This document shows positions 43,612-55,219 of a DNA stretch of 64,000 nucleotides, piece after piece (the first letter of the stretch is position 1; each line of letters opens with the position of its first letter). The DNA is from Anaerohalosphaeraceae bacterium (GTDB lineage Bacteria > Planctomycetota > Phycisphaerae > Sedimentisphaerales > UBA12454), in NCBI GenBank assembly GCA_021108375.1, contig JAIORA010000012.1:62001-126000 (forward strand). The letters are read 5' to 3'. The position numbers and the translations under genes are program-made. The notes under the pieces are model-generated. The model worked only from the letters and a program-made list of their open reading frames with translations, made no database searches and was not told the origin of the DNA.

Positions 43612-44973
43612 TCACGGCATACGTTTTTTCTGCCTTGCGACCATTATCTTTCCGGTTTTTATATGGCCGGAAATTTCGATATTGGCCGGGCAGACATAAC
43701 TACAACAGCCGCACTCTATGCAGGCCGTCATATGATAACTTTCTGCTACGTCGAACATCTGATGCTCAGCGGCGTGGGCGATTCGCGTTGGGTTCAAATT
43801 TATCGGGCAAACATCAAGACACCTTCCGCATCGAATGCACGGGGTCTGGCGGCCGGTCGATTTTGCATTGCCGATTTCCTTTTCTGTCAGAACTGTTATC
43901 GCTCCGCAGGTCTTGGTAATCGGAACTGATAAATCGCCTATCGCAAATCCCATCATCGGCCCGCCGAGCAGAACCTTTTGGGCATCGGACTTTAGCCCGC
44001 CGCAAAAATCTATCAACTCCTGTACCGGCGTACCTATCGGCACATAAAAATTGCCGCACTTTTCAATCCCGCCGCCGGCAACTGTAACCACGCGATAAAT
44101 CAGCGGCGCATTAAGCACTACCGCATCAGCAATCGCCGCCGTCGTCGCGACATTGGCCACAAGCACACCAACCATCGGAGGAATCCCGCCGACAGGAACA
44201 TCGATACCCGTTACCGCCTGAATAAGCTGCCGTTCGCCACCCTGCGGATACTTGGTTTCTGCGAGCGCGACTTTTGTCCCTGCCGCTGCGGGCGTTTTCT
44301 CAATCGCCAGGCGAAAAGCCTCTGCTGCTGCGGGTTTGTTATCTTCAATAGCGATATAGATATTCCCGCAATCAAGTGCCCGCCCGGCAAGAAGTGCCCC
44401 TGCCATAATCTGCTGAGTCCATTCGAGCATCATACGATAATCGCAAGTGATAAAAGGCTCACATTCGCAACCATTTATTATTATAGTCTCGATTGGCGAA
44501 TCAGGATTAGCCTTTAGCTTGACCGATGTCGGAAAGCCCGCCCCACCCATACCAACAATTCCTGCCTTGCGAATTGCCTGACATATCTGCTCAGCAGAAT
44601 ACTGCTGAGGATTAAAATCGTTACCGTATTTATCCGCCGTTACTACTTGAGGCTTGTCTTCGGAATCAACGGCTATAATAATCGCCGCAGCTCTGCCGAA
44701 AACCGGATGGGACTGCAAAGCGATATCCTTAACAATGCCGTTCACCGGCGAGTGAACCGGAGCCGAAACAAAGCCCTGCGCCGAACCGATTTCCTGACCG
44801 ACTGAGACAGAATCTTTTTTGGCAACGATTGGCTCAGCCGGGGCACCTATGTGCTGGCTCAAAAATATCGCAACCTGACTCGGTACCGGCCCGGCAACTA
44901 TCGCACAATCCTTGCTGAACTCTTTATGGTCAGCCGGGTGAAGGCCGCCTTTGAATGTAAGTTTACTTTTGAT
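43612..44973 (-). CDS. rnfC: Rnf complex subunit RnfC, probable AUC start
   Basis: A 453-residue peripheral subunit that binds NAD and FMN. GIVGMGGAGFPTSVKL (NADH site), INGCECEPFITCDYRMM and the two ferredoxin motifs CIRCGRCLDVCPINLNP and CIECGCCSYVCPANIEI are all present. The conserved N-terminus KLTFKGGLHPADHKEFS lies upstream of the first TTG (44862) and the frame has no ATG, GTG or TTG before it. The only well-placed site is ATC at 44973, eight bases after GGAG (44985-44982). So the gene either starts with AUC or has a frame error just upstream. It overlaps the preceding gene by 11 bases. Confidence 0.88.
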   Translation of the reverse strand: MKSKLTFKGGLHPADHKEFSKDCAIVAGPVPSQVAIFLSQHIGAPAEPIVAKKDSVSVGQEIGSAQGFVSAPVHSPVNGIVKDIALQSHPVFGRAAAIIIAVDSEDKPQVVTADKYGNDFNPQQYSAEQICQAIRKAGIVGMGGAGFPTSVKLKANPDSPIETIIINGCECEPFITCDYRMMLEWTQQIMAGALLAGRALDCGNIYIAIEDNKPAAAEAFRLAIEKTPAAAGTKVALAETKYPQGGERQLIQAVTGIDVPVGGIPPMVGVLVANVATTAAIADAVVLNAPLIYRVVTVAGGGIEKCGNFYVPIGTPVQELIDFCGGLKSDAQKVLLGGPMMGFAIGDLSVPITKTCGAITVLTEKEIGNAKSTGRQTPCIRCGRCLDVCPINLNPTRIAHAAEHQMFDVAESYHMTACIECGCCSYVCPANIEISGHIKTGKIMVARQKKRMP

Positions 44974-45244
44974 TTTTGTATCTCCACATTTTCAATAACG
45001 TGATATACACACTCAATATCACAACAGCAGCCGCAACCATTATCAATACACGCAACAGTTCGCTGGCGAAAGCAACAGGCAAAAAACTCTCCGCCAAAAC
45101 GATTGTCCCAACAAACAAAACCAGCGGAACCAAAAAAACCTCGACCACACCACGTAATACAGAGGGACTCTCCGTATTACAGAGTCGGCTGTAAATTTCC
45201 TCACAGTCATTCTGGTGGTTACAGCTTTTACAGTGTTGTTCCAA
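44963..45244 (-). CDS. Small Cys-rich membrane protein at head of rnf operon (RseC-like?)
   Basis: A 93-residue protein with a cysteine cluster at the start (EQHCKSCNHQNDCEEIYSRLC) and two membrane helices (VVEVFLVPLVLFVGTIVLA and ELLRVLIMVAAAVVILSVYI). RseC/MucC-like proteins often head rnf operons and have such cysteines ahead of two helices, but this one lacks most of their N-terminal domain, so the link is tentative. Starts at TTG 45244 with AGGA about nine bases ahead; overlaps rnfC by 11 bases. Confidence 0.6.
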   Translation of the reverse strand: MEQHCKSCNHQNDCEEIYSRLCNTESPSVLRGVVEVFLVPLVLFVGTIVLAESFLPVAFASELLRVLIMVAAAVVILSVYITLLKMWRYKNQK

Positions 45245-45737
45245 TAGAGAGATTCCTGCTTTGAAATAAAAGTTTCCTTATATGCGAAATTGCCCTGATA
45301 CGCAAGCCAATTCAAAAATCAAATAACACTTATTATTTCCACTTATAGCTGTTAATTTAGAGACTATTTAGTGAAAATATTATAAAAATTCCCCCACAAA
45401 TCTAAAAAATCGTCTTGAATTAACAAAACCAATAGGAGCTTGTAACACAATTAATAACTCCTTTATAAATAAACACTTAGCCTAAAACAGCTATTGCCGT
45501 CCTATAAAATCGCTACTTGGTAAATAAAAATTTCACACCTACCTTTCCCAAACCCCCGCTTTTGCCTTGCTTTACACTGCAGAAAATTGTAGAATGGCGG
45601 CGTCTATGGTTAGAGGTGGCGTTGGAGGAGAAACAAAACTACCTGTCGCTTCAGGCGGGAGCTCCCCCGACAAGATAAGTGTACCGAACAGTGATAAAAT
45701 TCTGTACGCTATCAAGTAGCCTCTGTGGAGATTGCGT
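45245..45737. other. Gene-free stretch between rnf operon and sigma-54 activator
   Basis: A 493-base, mostly AT-rich divergent region that must hold promoters for both sides. I see no clear promoter, repeat or RNA gene in it. Confidence 0.5.
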
Positions 45738-46775
45738 ATGGATGGAGAGAACATTAGCCGTTCCGGAAGTTGGGGCACTAACAGCAAGGCTGGCTTGGGC
45801 AAGCCTGAGCCGGTACGCGTCCGCAATGATTTTTACATCGGCTCATCCGATTCTTTCAACTCTGTTATCCAAACCATAGATACCGTCGCCCGCCGACAGT
45901 GTTCAATGATAATCTACGGCGAAACCGGCGCAGGTAAAGAAATGGTCGCCCGGCAGATTCACACCGCCAGTCAGCGAACCAACAAAGTATTCGTCCCGGT
46001 TGACTGCACAACACTGACCGGCCAACTATTTGAAAGCCAGTTGTTCGGCCACGCAAAGGGAGCGTTTACCGGCGCTGTCAGTGATACGCTCGGTTTTTTC
46101 CGCGCTGCTGACGGCGGAACGATTTTCCTCGATGAAATCAGCGAAATACCGCTCGATTTGCAGGCGAAACTCCTGCGAGTACTTCAGGAATCAATGGTTA
46201 CCCCGGTCGGCTCGGTAAAATCGTACCCCATAAACATCAGAATCCTCTGCGCTACCAACCGGAACTTAAGGCGGATGGTTGAAGACAATAAATTCAGAGC
46301 CGACTTATATTACCGGCTGAATGTTGTTACTGTTGAGGTTCCGCCGTTGCGGAATCGCAAAGATGACATTCTCGGCCTAGCACAATACTTCCTTGCCCAG
46401 CAGTCGCTTCTCTACGGCGAAACGGAAAAAACATTAGACCCACAGGCCGCCCAGCTTTTAATCGATTACGCCTGGCCCGGCAACGTCCGCGAATTGGCTA
46501 ACGCTATGGAGCGGGCCTATGTACTTACACCTACCGACATTATTACTCCCGCATCGCTGCCAACAGAAATACTTATTGCTCCACAATCGCAAAATTGTGA
46601 AAACGAATTTCGCCTGCCGACGCTTGATGAGGCTCAAAGAAAAGTAATCGTCCACGCTTTAAATGCAACAGGCGGCAAAAAACTTGCGGCGGCAAAAATT
46701 CTTGACCTTGATAGAAGGAAGTTAAACAGGCTTATCGACAAACTCGATATATCTTTGCCGGACCAAACATTATAA
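45738..46775 (+). CDS. Sigma-54-dependent activator without receiver domain
   Basis: A 345-residue AAA+ activator. The Walker A is YGETGAGKEMVAR (about residue 62), the sigma-54 contact loop GAFTGA is intact in FGHAKGAFTGAVSD, Walker B is GGTIFLDEISEIP, and the arginine finger region FRADLYYRLNVV follows. The C-terminus has a Fis-type helix-turn-helix (GGKKLAAAKILDLDRRKLNRLIDKL). The first 35 residues are too short to be a receiver or GAF domain, so it should be controlled by another protein or be constitutively active. GGAG lies seven bases before ATG 45738. Confidence 0.92.
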   Translation: MDGENISRSGSWGTNSKAGLGKPEPVRVRNDFYIGSSDSFNSVIQTIDTVARRQCSMIIYGETGAGKEMVARQIHTASQRTNKVFVPVDCTTLTGQLFESQLFGHAKGAFTGAVSDTLGFFRAADGGTIFLDEISEIPLDLQAKLLRVLQESMVTPVGSVKSYPINIRILCATNRNLRRMVEDNKFRADLYYRLNVVTVEVPPLRNRKDDILGLAQYFLAQQSLLYGETEKTLDPQAAQLLIDYAWPGNVRELANAMERAYVLTPTDIITPASLPTEILIAPQSQNCENEFRLPTLDEAQRKVIVHALNATGGKKLAAAKILDLDRRKLNRLIDKLDISLPDQTL

Positions 46776-46845
46776 TTCATCCCAAAAACCATAATAAACA
46801 CCGCTCGTGGCATTGCCAAGAACAAGGGTTTTGGGACAGCTTCTA
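46771..46845. repeat. Long hairpin repeat, copy 2
   Basis: Begins with the stop codon of the sigma-54 activator gene, and matches the copy between rnfA and rnfB over about 75 bases, including CCCAAAAACC and GGGTTTTGGG ends. Confidence 0.75.
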
Positions 46846-46895
46846 TAAAACACAACCCTTTCACAGCAATCACAGCAACACCTTTGAAAGGATTT

Positions 46896-47603
46896 CTACT
46901 TTTTGCTTTTGTCTTTTTTTTCCAGAATTTTTTCCAGGCTCTTAGTGTCGGTTTTCCTCTTGCGTGGCGACTGCACCTGAACTCCAAGCCTGCCTAATTC
47001 GCCGGCAATTTCCGGCTGTCTTGGATTTATCTCGAAAGACCGACGCAAATAACGCTCGGCATTTCTCTTGTCTTTTTTGAGCAAATAATAATAACCGATT
47101 TGCTTATTGATTACCGACGAATTCGGTGCCAGCTTAACCGCCTGCCGATAACAGCCCAAAGCATAATCGTCAAGCATTCTCTCTTGAAAAGCCCGCCCTA
47201 AAAGCAATGAATGCTTCGCACTCACCGAGGCCTGACTGATATACATATCAGCAATTATTTCGCTACGTGTTTCAGATTTGCGGTCTATCAGCAACTTTAC
47301 CATAGCAGCCTGAGCATCGTGATGAACAGGGTCGAAAGCCAGAGCTTTGTTATATTCCCACTCGGCTTTGTCCCAGAGTCCTTCGGAATGATATATCTTG
47401 CCAAGCTCGTAATGGGCCTGGGGGTTCTCAAACTTTTTGTCTAATTGTTTCAGAAGTCCCAGCTTATCAGAGTCTGTCTCTTTGCTGAGCTGCTTATCTG
47501 AAATCTTTTCGCCGTGAACTGTCTTTTGCTGCTCCTGACAGCCGGCAAACAAGCAAACTGCCACAGCAACGGCAATGAACAATATAATTGTCATATTTTT
47601 CAT
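46896..47603 (-). CDS. TPR-repeat lipoprotein
   Basis: A 235-residue protein with a lipoprotein signal (MTIILFIAVAVAVCLFAGC, lipid on the cysteine at residue 22) and three to four tetratricopeptide repeats (AHYELGKIYHSEGLWDKAEWEYNKAL; LGCYRQAVKLAPNSSVINKQIG; NAERYLRRSFEINPRQPEIAG), ending in a strongly basic tail. Such proteins serve as outer-membrane or periplasmic adaptors. It lies after gyrB on the same strand, about 80 bases downstream. Function unknown. Confidence 0.8.
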   Translation of the reverse strand: MKNMTIILFIAVAVAVCLFAGCQEQQKTVHGEKISDKQLSKETDSDKLGLLKQLDKKFENPQAHYELGKIYHSEGLWDKAEWEYNKALAFDPVHHDAQAAMVKLLIDRKSETRSEIIADMYISQASVSAKHSLLLGRAFQERMLDDYALGCYRQAVKLAPNSSVINKQIGYYYLLKKDKRNAERYLRRSFEINPRQPEIAGELGRLGVQVQSPRKRKTDTKSLEKILEKKDKSKK

Positions 47604-47685
47604 TTCAGCATCCTTTCATTATGTTAACCAAACGCTCGCGCCACAGTATGCTGTTAAACACCTGATTTTTCAAGTTAAAATCTGT

Positions 47686-50118
<2,433 letters not shown>

Positions 50119-50460
50119 TTATCTCTTCGGGAGCAATTTAATTTCTCTTATTGCCGCACGAGGACATTGTTTTTTTATTTCCTCCAGCAACGCAGAAGAA
50201 ATGCTTTGCATCTGGAACATATATACGCCGGGCAGAACCCTGACCTGCATTACTCCACGACTAACCGATTCAACCCTGCAACCCGCCGCCAGAGGCTCCG
50301 GCAGTAATTCGTTAAAAACTGCCGCCGCTGATGCCCCCCGAATCCCAGTCTTTATACTCTGAACATACTCCCGGCAGGGGCCGCCTATCTTCCCCGGCAT
50401 CCGCCGCCTGCGGCCTTTGATTCTGCCGCTGATACCAACAAACTGGCCTTCCCTGTCCAT
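50119..50460 (-). CDS. DUF721 protein (DciA-like helicase loader)
   Basis: A 113-residue protein. The second half, VMQVRVLPGVYMFQMQSIS...LLEEIKKQCPRAAIREIKLL, has the DUF721 pattern (hydrophobic strand, helix, EL..., IREIKF-like end) of DciA, which helps load the replicative helicase in bacteria without DnaC or DnaI. The basic start (GRIKGRRRRMPGK) fits DNA binding. Its position between dnaN and gyrB supports a replication role. Confidence 0.75.
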   Translation of the reverse strand: MDREGQFVGISGRIKGRRRRMPGKIGGPCREYVQSIKTGIRGASAAAVFNELLPEPLAAGCRVESVSRGVMQVRVLPGVYMFQMQSISSALLEEIKKQCPRAAIREIKLLPKR

Positions 50461-50521
50461 AAATCCTCTGCGAAAAATCCCGGCGTTATTATGACGATGT
50501 TCGTTTCGCGGGGCTGCCTTA

Positions 50522-51625
50522 TTAACTCAAACTTACCGGCATAACAATATAGACGAAATTAGGGCCGCTCTTTATCATTCCCGGCCTGTCCGACTGGCTC
50601 AGATGAAACTCGAACGCCTCTTCTTTGATAACACGTAGCACATCGACTAAAAATTGTGGATTGAAGCCAATTTCTACCGGCTCGCCGTCATACTCAGCCG
50701 CCATCGAAACTTCCGCGTCGCCGGTTTCCGGAACTCTGCTCGAAAAGACCACCGCGTTTTTGCTCACCGACATTTTAACGCCCTTGGAATCTTCGTTGGT
50801 CAATAACGCCGCTCGGCGAACTGCACTCAACGTCGCGGCGGTATTAAGCAGGAGCTTATTTTTATAATCGGTTGGTATTATATCTTCGTATTTCGGGAAA
50901 TTACCTTCGACAAGATTAGAGCTGATAACCACATCGCCGCAGGCCAGAATAATTCTATTGCCAGCCAGTTGAACCTTAACTGCCTCGCCATCGCCGCCCA
51001 CCCTGTCAAGAATCGCCATCGCTTTAGCTGGCACGATAATCTTTTCTTCAGCGACTTTTTTATCAATTTCGCCGCAAAGATTAATCTTAAATTTCGCTAA
51101 CCGCCTGCCATCGGTGCCAACCATTGTTAATTTCTTGCCTGCCGGTTCCCACAAAATACCGCTAAGCGCATAGCGGGTATTCTCTTTAGCTGTCGCGAAA
51201 AGGCAGTGGTCAATCGCTTCCTGCATTTTGTCCAGTTCCGCCTCAATCTGCCCCGCCCCATCAAAGCCCACAACTGCTGGATACTGGCTCGGTTCGTGTC
51301 CGTATATTGTGAAATGGCTGTCGTTACCACGTATCTGGCATACCGCCTCGGACGCTTCGATTTCGATAACTTCATCGATGCTTTCCCGCACGATTGCCGT
51401 GAAACGGTCTGCTGGAATTACAATAACGCCTTCGGTTTCGACCTGAGCCTGCGTAATTTTGCTGGTTATGCTGATTTCCAAATCGGTAGCACAAATTGAA
51501 ACGCCCTCGGAATCAGCCTGAATTTTAAGGCATTGTAATATAGGCTTGGCTGACCTGCTGGGGACTACCGTTGTTACCAAAGCCAAAACCTCTGCCATCG
51601 CGGCCCGATTGAATTTAACTTTCAT
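50522..51625 (-). CDS. dnaN: DNA polymerase III sliding clamp subunit
   Basis: A 367-residue beta clamp, the usual length. MKVKFNRAAMAEVLALVTTVVPSRSAKPILQCLKI at the start, SGILWEPAGKKLTMVGTDGRRLAKF in the middle domain and FVYIVMPVSL at the end are typical. The start at 51625 is preferred to the ATG at 51631 because GGGA lies six bases before it. It is the first gene of the dnaN-dciA-gyrB group and faces away from the origin-like region. Confidence 0.96.
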   Translation of the reverse strand: MKVKFNRAAMAEVLALVTTVVPSRSAKPILQCLKIQADSEGVSICATDLEISITSKITQAQVETEGVIVIPADRFTAIVRESIDEVIEIEASEAVCQIRGNDSHFTIYGHEPSQYPAVVGFDGAGQIEAELDKMQEAIDHCLFATAKENTRYALSGILWEPAGKKLTMVGTDGRRLAKFKINLCGEIDKKVAEEKIIVPAKAMAILDRVGGDGEAVKVQLAGNRIILACGDVVISSNLVEGNFPKYEDIIPTDYKNKLLLNTAATLSAVRRAALLTNEDSKGVKMSVSKNAVVFSSRVPETGDAEVSMAAEYDGEPVEIGFNPQFLVDVLRVIKEEAFEFHLSQSDRPGMIKSGPNFVYIVMPVSLS

Positions 51626-51639
51626 TGTCATTCCCGTAC

Positions 51640-52100
51640 TTTAAGATTATGGACAATATAAAACTATTATTAAAACATTTTTAATGTAATACACTAATCT
51701 ACTATAAAAATACCTGTTTAGCAATGCCTTTTATCAATACTAAGAAAACAGATTTTTTATTAACAGTTTGTCCCTGTTGTTATCTTTTCTTTTATATTAT
51801 ATTAAATTTAATAGTCTTAGTCTTATGTCCTGTGAGGTTGTGAGCTTTCTAAGCTCTTTATGTGTTAATCTCTTGTGGAGAAATGGGTTACAGCAAAACC
51901 CGCCCTCTTTTCTTGGTGGACAACCTGTGAGTTTCTTTGTTAGGTTCTCGCCCGCAATTCACAACGCGCCTCTGCCAGCCGGAAAGATGGGAAACTTGGC
52001 CCCCCAAAGTCAAAATCGGCCATAGAAAAGCTAACAGGTTCTCCACAGAGAAAATCACAAAAAATAATGAATATCTGTACTAAAAAACGCATTCCTAGCC
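51640..52100. other. Candidate replication origin region
   Basis: Directly upstream of dnaN, 51641-51835 is markedly AT-rich, a possible unwinding element. Next to it are two identical DnaA-box-like sites TTCTCCACA (one mismatch to TTATCCACA) in opposite orientation, at 51874-51882 (minus) and 52039-52047 (plus), and a weaker one near 51915 (GGTGGACAA). dnaA itself is not in the window. No gene is seen between 51626 and 52248. Confidence 0.5.
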
Positions 52101-52248
52101 AAGCCTGCGCCAAGCCCTATTATACCAGGCGTAAGCTACCCGGTTATAGTGGTTGACGCTGACAATCACTATATGGTATATTGCACCGCTTTGGCAGTTG
52201 GCCCCTGCAAGGGTTCTTGCGGGCGCAACACTATAGGTGGAAAAATAT

Positions 52249-53802
52249 ATGAAACCGGCAATTTTACTTTACAACCCCCCGGCGACGGCCGACGAAAAAA
52301 AGTGGGTTCGCCCATTACCACTGAATTTACTAAGTATTTGTTCAATAGTAAACCAGGAAGAATTTGATATTTCCATCGTCCAGGAAATGCCAAACAAAGC
52401 CTACGAAAATTTTAAACCAAATTTGGACAATGCGATTTGTCTGGGGATTTCCTGTATGACAGGGACCCAAATACGCAATGCCCTTATGCTCGCGAAAAAG
52501 ATAAAAAAAACAAATCCAGGCATTACGATTATATGGGGAGGATACCACCCAACCGCAACTCCGGAACAAACTCTGCAAAACGAAATGGTGGACATTATTG
52601 TTAGGGGGTACGGAGAAATAGCGTTTTCTGAACTTATCGAACGATTAGCAAACAAACAAAACTACGAAGATATTCAGGGGATTTCTTACAAAAAAAACGG
52701 GACAACAATAAACAATCCTTGCGGCCCAATTCCAAATTTAAACGATTTGCCACCATTGCCATATAATCTTATTGATGTGGAACAATTTTTTGCAGAGTGC
52801 GGCGACAGAACCCTGCATTATATATCAAGTCGTGGCTGTCCGCATAAGTGCGGATTCTGTGCTGATTATGTAATATACAAAAGAAAATGGAATGCTTTGT
52901 CCGCAGAGAGAGTTCTTGCAGACCTCGAAGAGCTGAAAAAGAAATATAATTACGACTCAGTTAGATTTTACGATTCAAATTTATTCGTAAATGAAAAAAG
53001 AATTAACGAGATTTGTAAAGGAGTTATTGAAAAAAAATTAAATTTTAAATGGCTTAAATGTAATGGTGATGCGTTCGGTCTGGCTCGATATAGCCCAGAT
53101 ACTTTGCAATTGATGAACAGAGCCGGCGTAACCAATATATTATTAGGGGTAGAATCTGGACACCAGCCGGCATTGGACTGTATCCAAAAAACCGCTAAAA
53201 TCAAAGACAACTTTGAAACCGCACGCCTCCTGCATAAAAACAACATTAGCATTGGCTTTTCCTTTATGTTTGGATTTCCGTATAATTTGTCAGGCAAAGA
53301 CTTAGAGAAAGAGCACAAAAAAGAAATCACTTCGACTATGAAAACAATCGCTATGTTCAGCGAGGATTATTTGAGCGGCGATTATTATTTATTTTTTTTG
53401 TTTACGCCATATCCGGGCGTTCGATTGTTCCAGCGTTATAAAGAGTTGGGTTATATCCCCTCGGATTCTTTAGAAGGATGGAGTCATGTGAATCTTAACG
53501 AATCTGATTCGTGTCCCTGGGTTGCAAAAGATTTATTAAAACGTTATCATCAATGTTTGAAAATTAACTGGTTTTTTATGCACAAACTCGAGAGAAATAT
53601 CTTTTGGAAAAGAAACAATCCGTTATTGAGAAGGTATGCCAGGTATTGTTGTGAACGTTCTCGTAAAATTTTAAGAAAAAGGATTAATCGGGAACAGTTG
53701 TCTCTGCCGTTCCTTTTTAAGGTAATTAATTTTTACCTTAGAGCAAAAAGCCTTTTTTTGACGCAGGGGTACAGGGGCTTTGTAAGAAAAGTTTTTAAAT
53801 AG
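52249..53802 (+). CDS. B12-binding-domain radical SAM protein
   Basis: A 517-residue protein. Residues 1-165 are a B12-binding-like Rossmann domain (LGISCMTGTQIRNALMLAKK, IIWGGYHPTATPEQTL); residues 190-400 are the radical SAM barrel, with SSRGCPHKCGFCADYV holding the CxxxCxxC cluster and GVESGHQPALDCI. The C-terminal 120 residues are basic and unusual. Such enzymes act in lipid, cofactor or natural-product chemistry; the substrate is not shown. AGGTGGA precedes the ATG at 52249. The gene is AT-rich and could be acquired. Confidence 0.85.
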   Translation: MKPAILLYNPPATADEKKWVRPLPLNLLSICSIVNQEEFDISIVQEMPNKAYENFKPNLDNAICLGISCMTGTQIRNALMLAKKIKKTNPGITIIWGGYHPTATPEQTLQNEMVDIIVRGYGEIAFSELIERLANKQNYEDIQGISYKKNGTTINNPCGPIPNLNDLPPLPYNLIDVEQFFAECGDRTLHYISSRGCPHKCGFCADYVIYKRKWNALSAERVLADLEELKKKYNYDSVRFYDSNLFVNEKRINEICKGVIEKKLNFKWLKCNGDAFGLARYSPDTLQLMNRAGVTNILLGVESGHQPALDCIQKTAKIKDNFETARLLHKNNISIGFSFMFGFPYNLSGKDLEKEHKKEITSTMKTIAMFSEDYLSGDYYLFFLFTPYPGVRLFQRYKELGYIPSDSLEGWSHVNLNESDSCPWVAKDLLKRYHQCLKINWFFMHKLERNIFWKRNNPLLRRYARYCCERSRKILRKRINREQLSLPFLFKVINFYLRAKSLFLTQGYRGFVRKVFK

Positions 53803-53833
53803 TGCAATTCACAGCCAATTTTTTTTCGTTGCT

Positions 53834-54805
53834 TCAGGATTTCCGGTGAATTTCGACCATTCGGTTTGCCCGTTCTACAACTTTCGTTCGCAGTGCCGCT
53901 GGCGATAAAATCTCTACCTGGTCGCCATAACCGAGTATCCACCACGCAATTTCCCCTATCCCATCTACCCTAAACCGCAAATCAACTGAGCCATCTTCAT
54001 TCCAGTCTGCCTGTTGTGTGCTGTGCCATTGCACCTCTGCCACATTTTGAGCAACCATCGGATAAAAACGCAGATGGATGTTATAGATTCTCCCCTCCGG
54101 TATTATTGACCACGCCTTGCCGAGATATTCGTAAACATCAAAGTCGTCGCCATCAGTAAAACACTTTCCCGAAGGCTTGATTTTTCGCAATCGTCCTAAA
54201 TTAAATGTTCTTGTGGATTTGTGCATTGCTGAGAAGCCGATAACATACCACGCGCGATTTTTATAAAGCAGATGATAAGGGTGAATGGCGGTTTCAATTT
54301 CTTTTTTCTCAAACAGCGACCCATAGCCGATTTGCAGAACCTGTTTTTTCTGTATCGCTTTTTGAATTGCGGCAAACTTTTGGTCTAACAGATTCATTGT
54401 CGCGTGTTTGTCCGCGGCGATTGTGGTTTGCTTTAATGCGGTTTGGCAGAACGCTCGCAAATGCGCAGGCAAATTATTTTCAACTTTAAGCCCGGCAAGC
54501 AGAGCTGAATTTTTAAAAGGCAAAGGCAGATGATTCCGCATTTTGTGTATTAACATTAAAAGGCTGAGAGCCTCTTGCAGATTCAAATCTAATGGCGGCA
54601 GAAAAAACGCGGGGTCAACACTATACCCTCCGTCCTTTGTGTCATATTTGTAAGGCACGCCAATTATTGCCAGTTCTTTAAGGTCGCGAAAAATTGTTCG
54701 CCGGCTCACCCCAAGAATTTTCTCAAGATCGCTCGGCGCATATTTCTGCCCGGACTGAAGTGTTGTAAGAATTTTGACAACCCTGCTGACTCTACTCTGT
54801 TTCAT
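53834..54805 (-). CDS. WYL-domain transcriptional regulator (YafY type)
   Basis: A 323-residue regulator with an N-terminal HTH_11 winged helix (SRVVKILTTLQSGQKYAPSDLEKILGVSRRTIFRDLKEL) and a WYL domain (PYHLLYKNRAWYVIGFSAMHK) followed by the WCX-like end. WYL regulators bind nucleic acid or nucleotide ligands and often control defence or DNA-repair genes. It converges on the radical SAM gene. AAGG lies about seven bases before the ATG. Its targets are unknown. Confidence 0.9.
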   Translation of the reverse strand: MKQSRVSRVVKILTTLQSGQKYAPSDLEKILGVSRRTIFRDLKELAIIGVPYKYDTKDGGYSVDPAFFLPPLDLNLQEALSLLMLIHKMRNHLPLPFKNSALLAGLKVENNLPAHLRAFCQTALKQTTIAADKHATMNLLDQKFAAIQKAIQKKQVLQIGYGSLFEKKEIETAIHPYHLLYKNRAWYVIGFSAMHKSTRTFNLGRLRKIKPSGKCFTDGDDFDVYEYLGKAWSIIPEGRIYNIHLRFYPMVAQNVAEVQWHSTQQADWNEDGSVDLRFRVDGIGEIAWWILGYGDQVEILSPAALRTKVVERANRMVEIHRKS

Positions 54806-54904
54806 TGATAGCCTTGTGATTAAATCTCCATAGATTGGCAGTGTTTTCTCCGGAGAGAATTATACCACAAAACGAAGATTTGTCAAATCAAGAGTGAGTT
54901 TGTT

Positions 54905-55200
54905 TTAAATAATTTTGATTAGCCCGCAGGGCAGGCTTTGCGGGTCGCTGCATATTTTTCTATTTCGGTTGCATCGCTGATTAGCCCCGGCATCTTGTAT
55001 GCCGGGGTTGTTGTCATTGCGAGGCCGTTAGGCCGCGGCAATCTCGTTTTAGATTAACCGTTCGCACACGACTTTGTTTGTCCCGCGCCAAATAGGCAAC
55101 TGCCGCAATTTGGTGCGCGGGTCATTTCGACTGAAGCGCAGCGCAACGGAGAAATCTACGTTAGTCCCACATTTACAAATGTGGGGTTGTCGTCTTGTCC
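54905..55200. repeat. Block of intergenic hairpin repeats
   Basis: Contains TTAGCCCCGGCATCTTGTATGCCGGGG near 54980, GTCATTGCGAGGCCGTTAGGCC...GCAATCT near 55013, a GTCATTTCGACTGAAGCGCAGCG element near 55127 (nearly the same as one near 61342), and CCCACATTTACAAATGTGGG near 55164. The stretch TTAACCGTTCGCACACGACTTTG here also recurs near 61275. Confidence 0.85.
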
Positions 55201-55219
55201 CGGCAGCAAAAAGTTTCCA

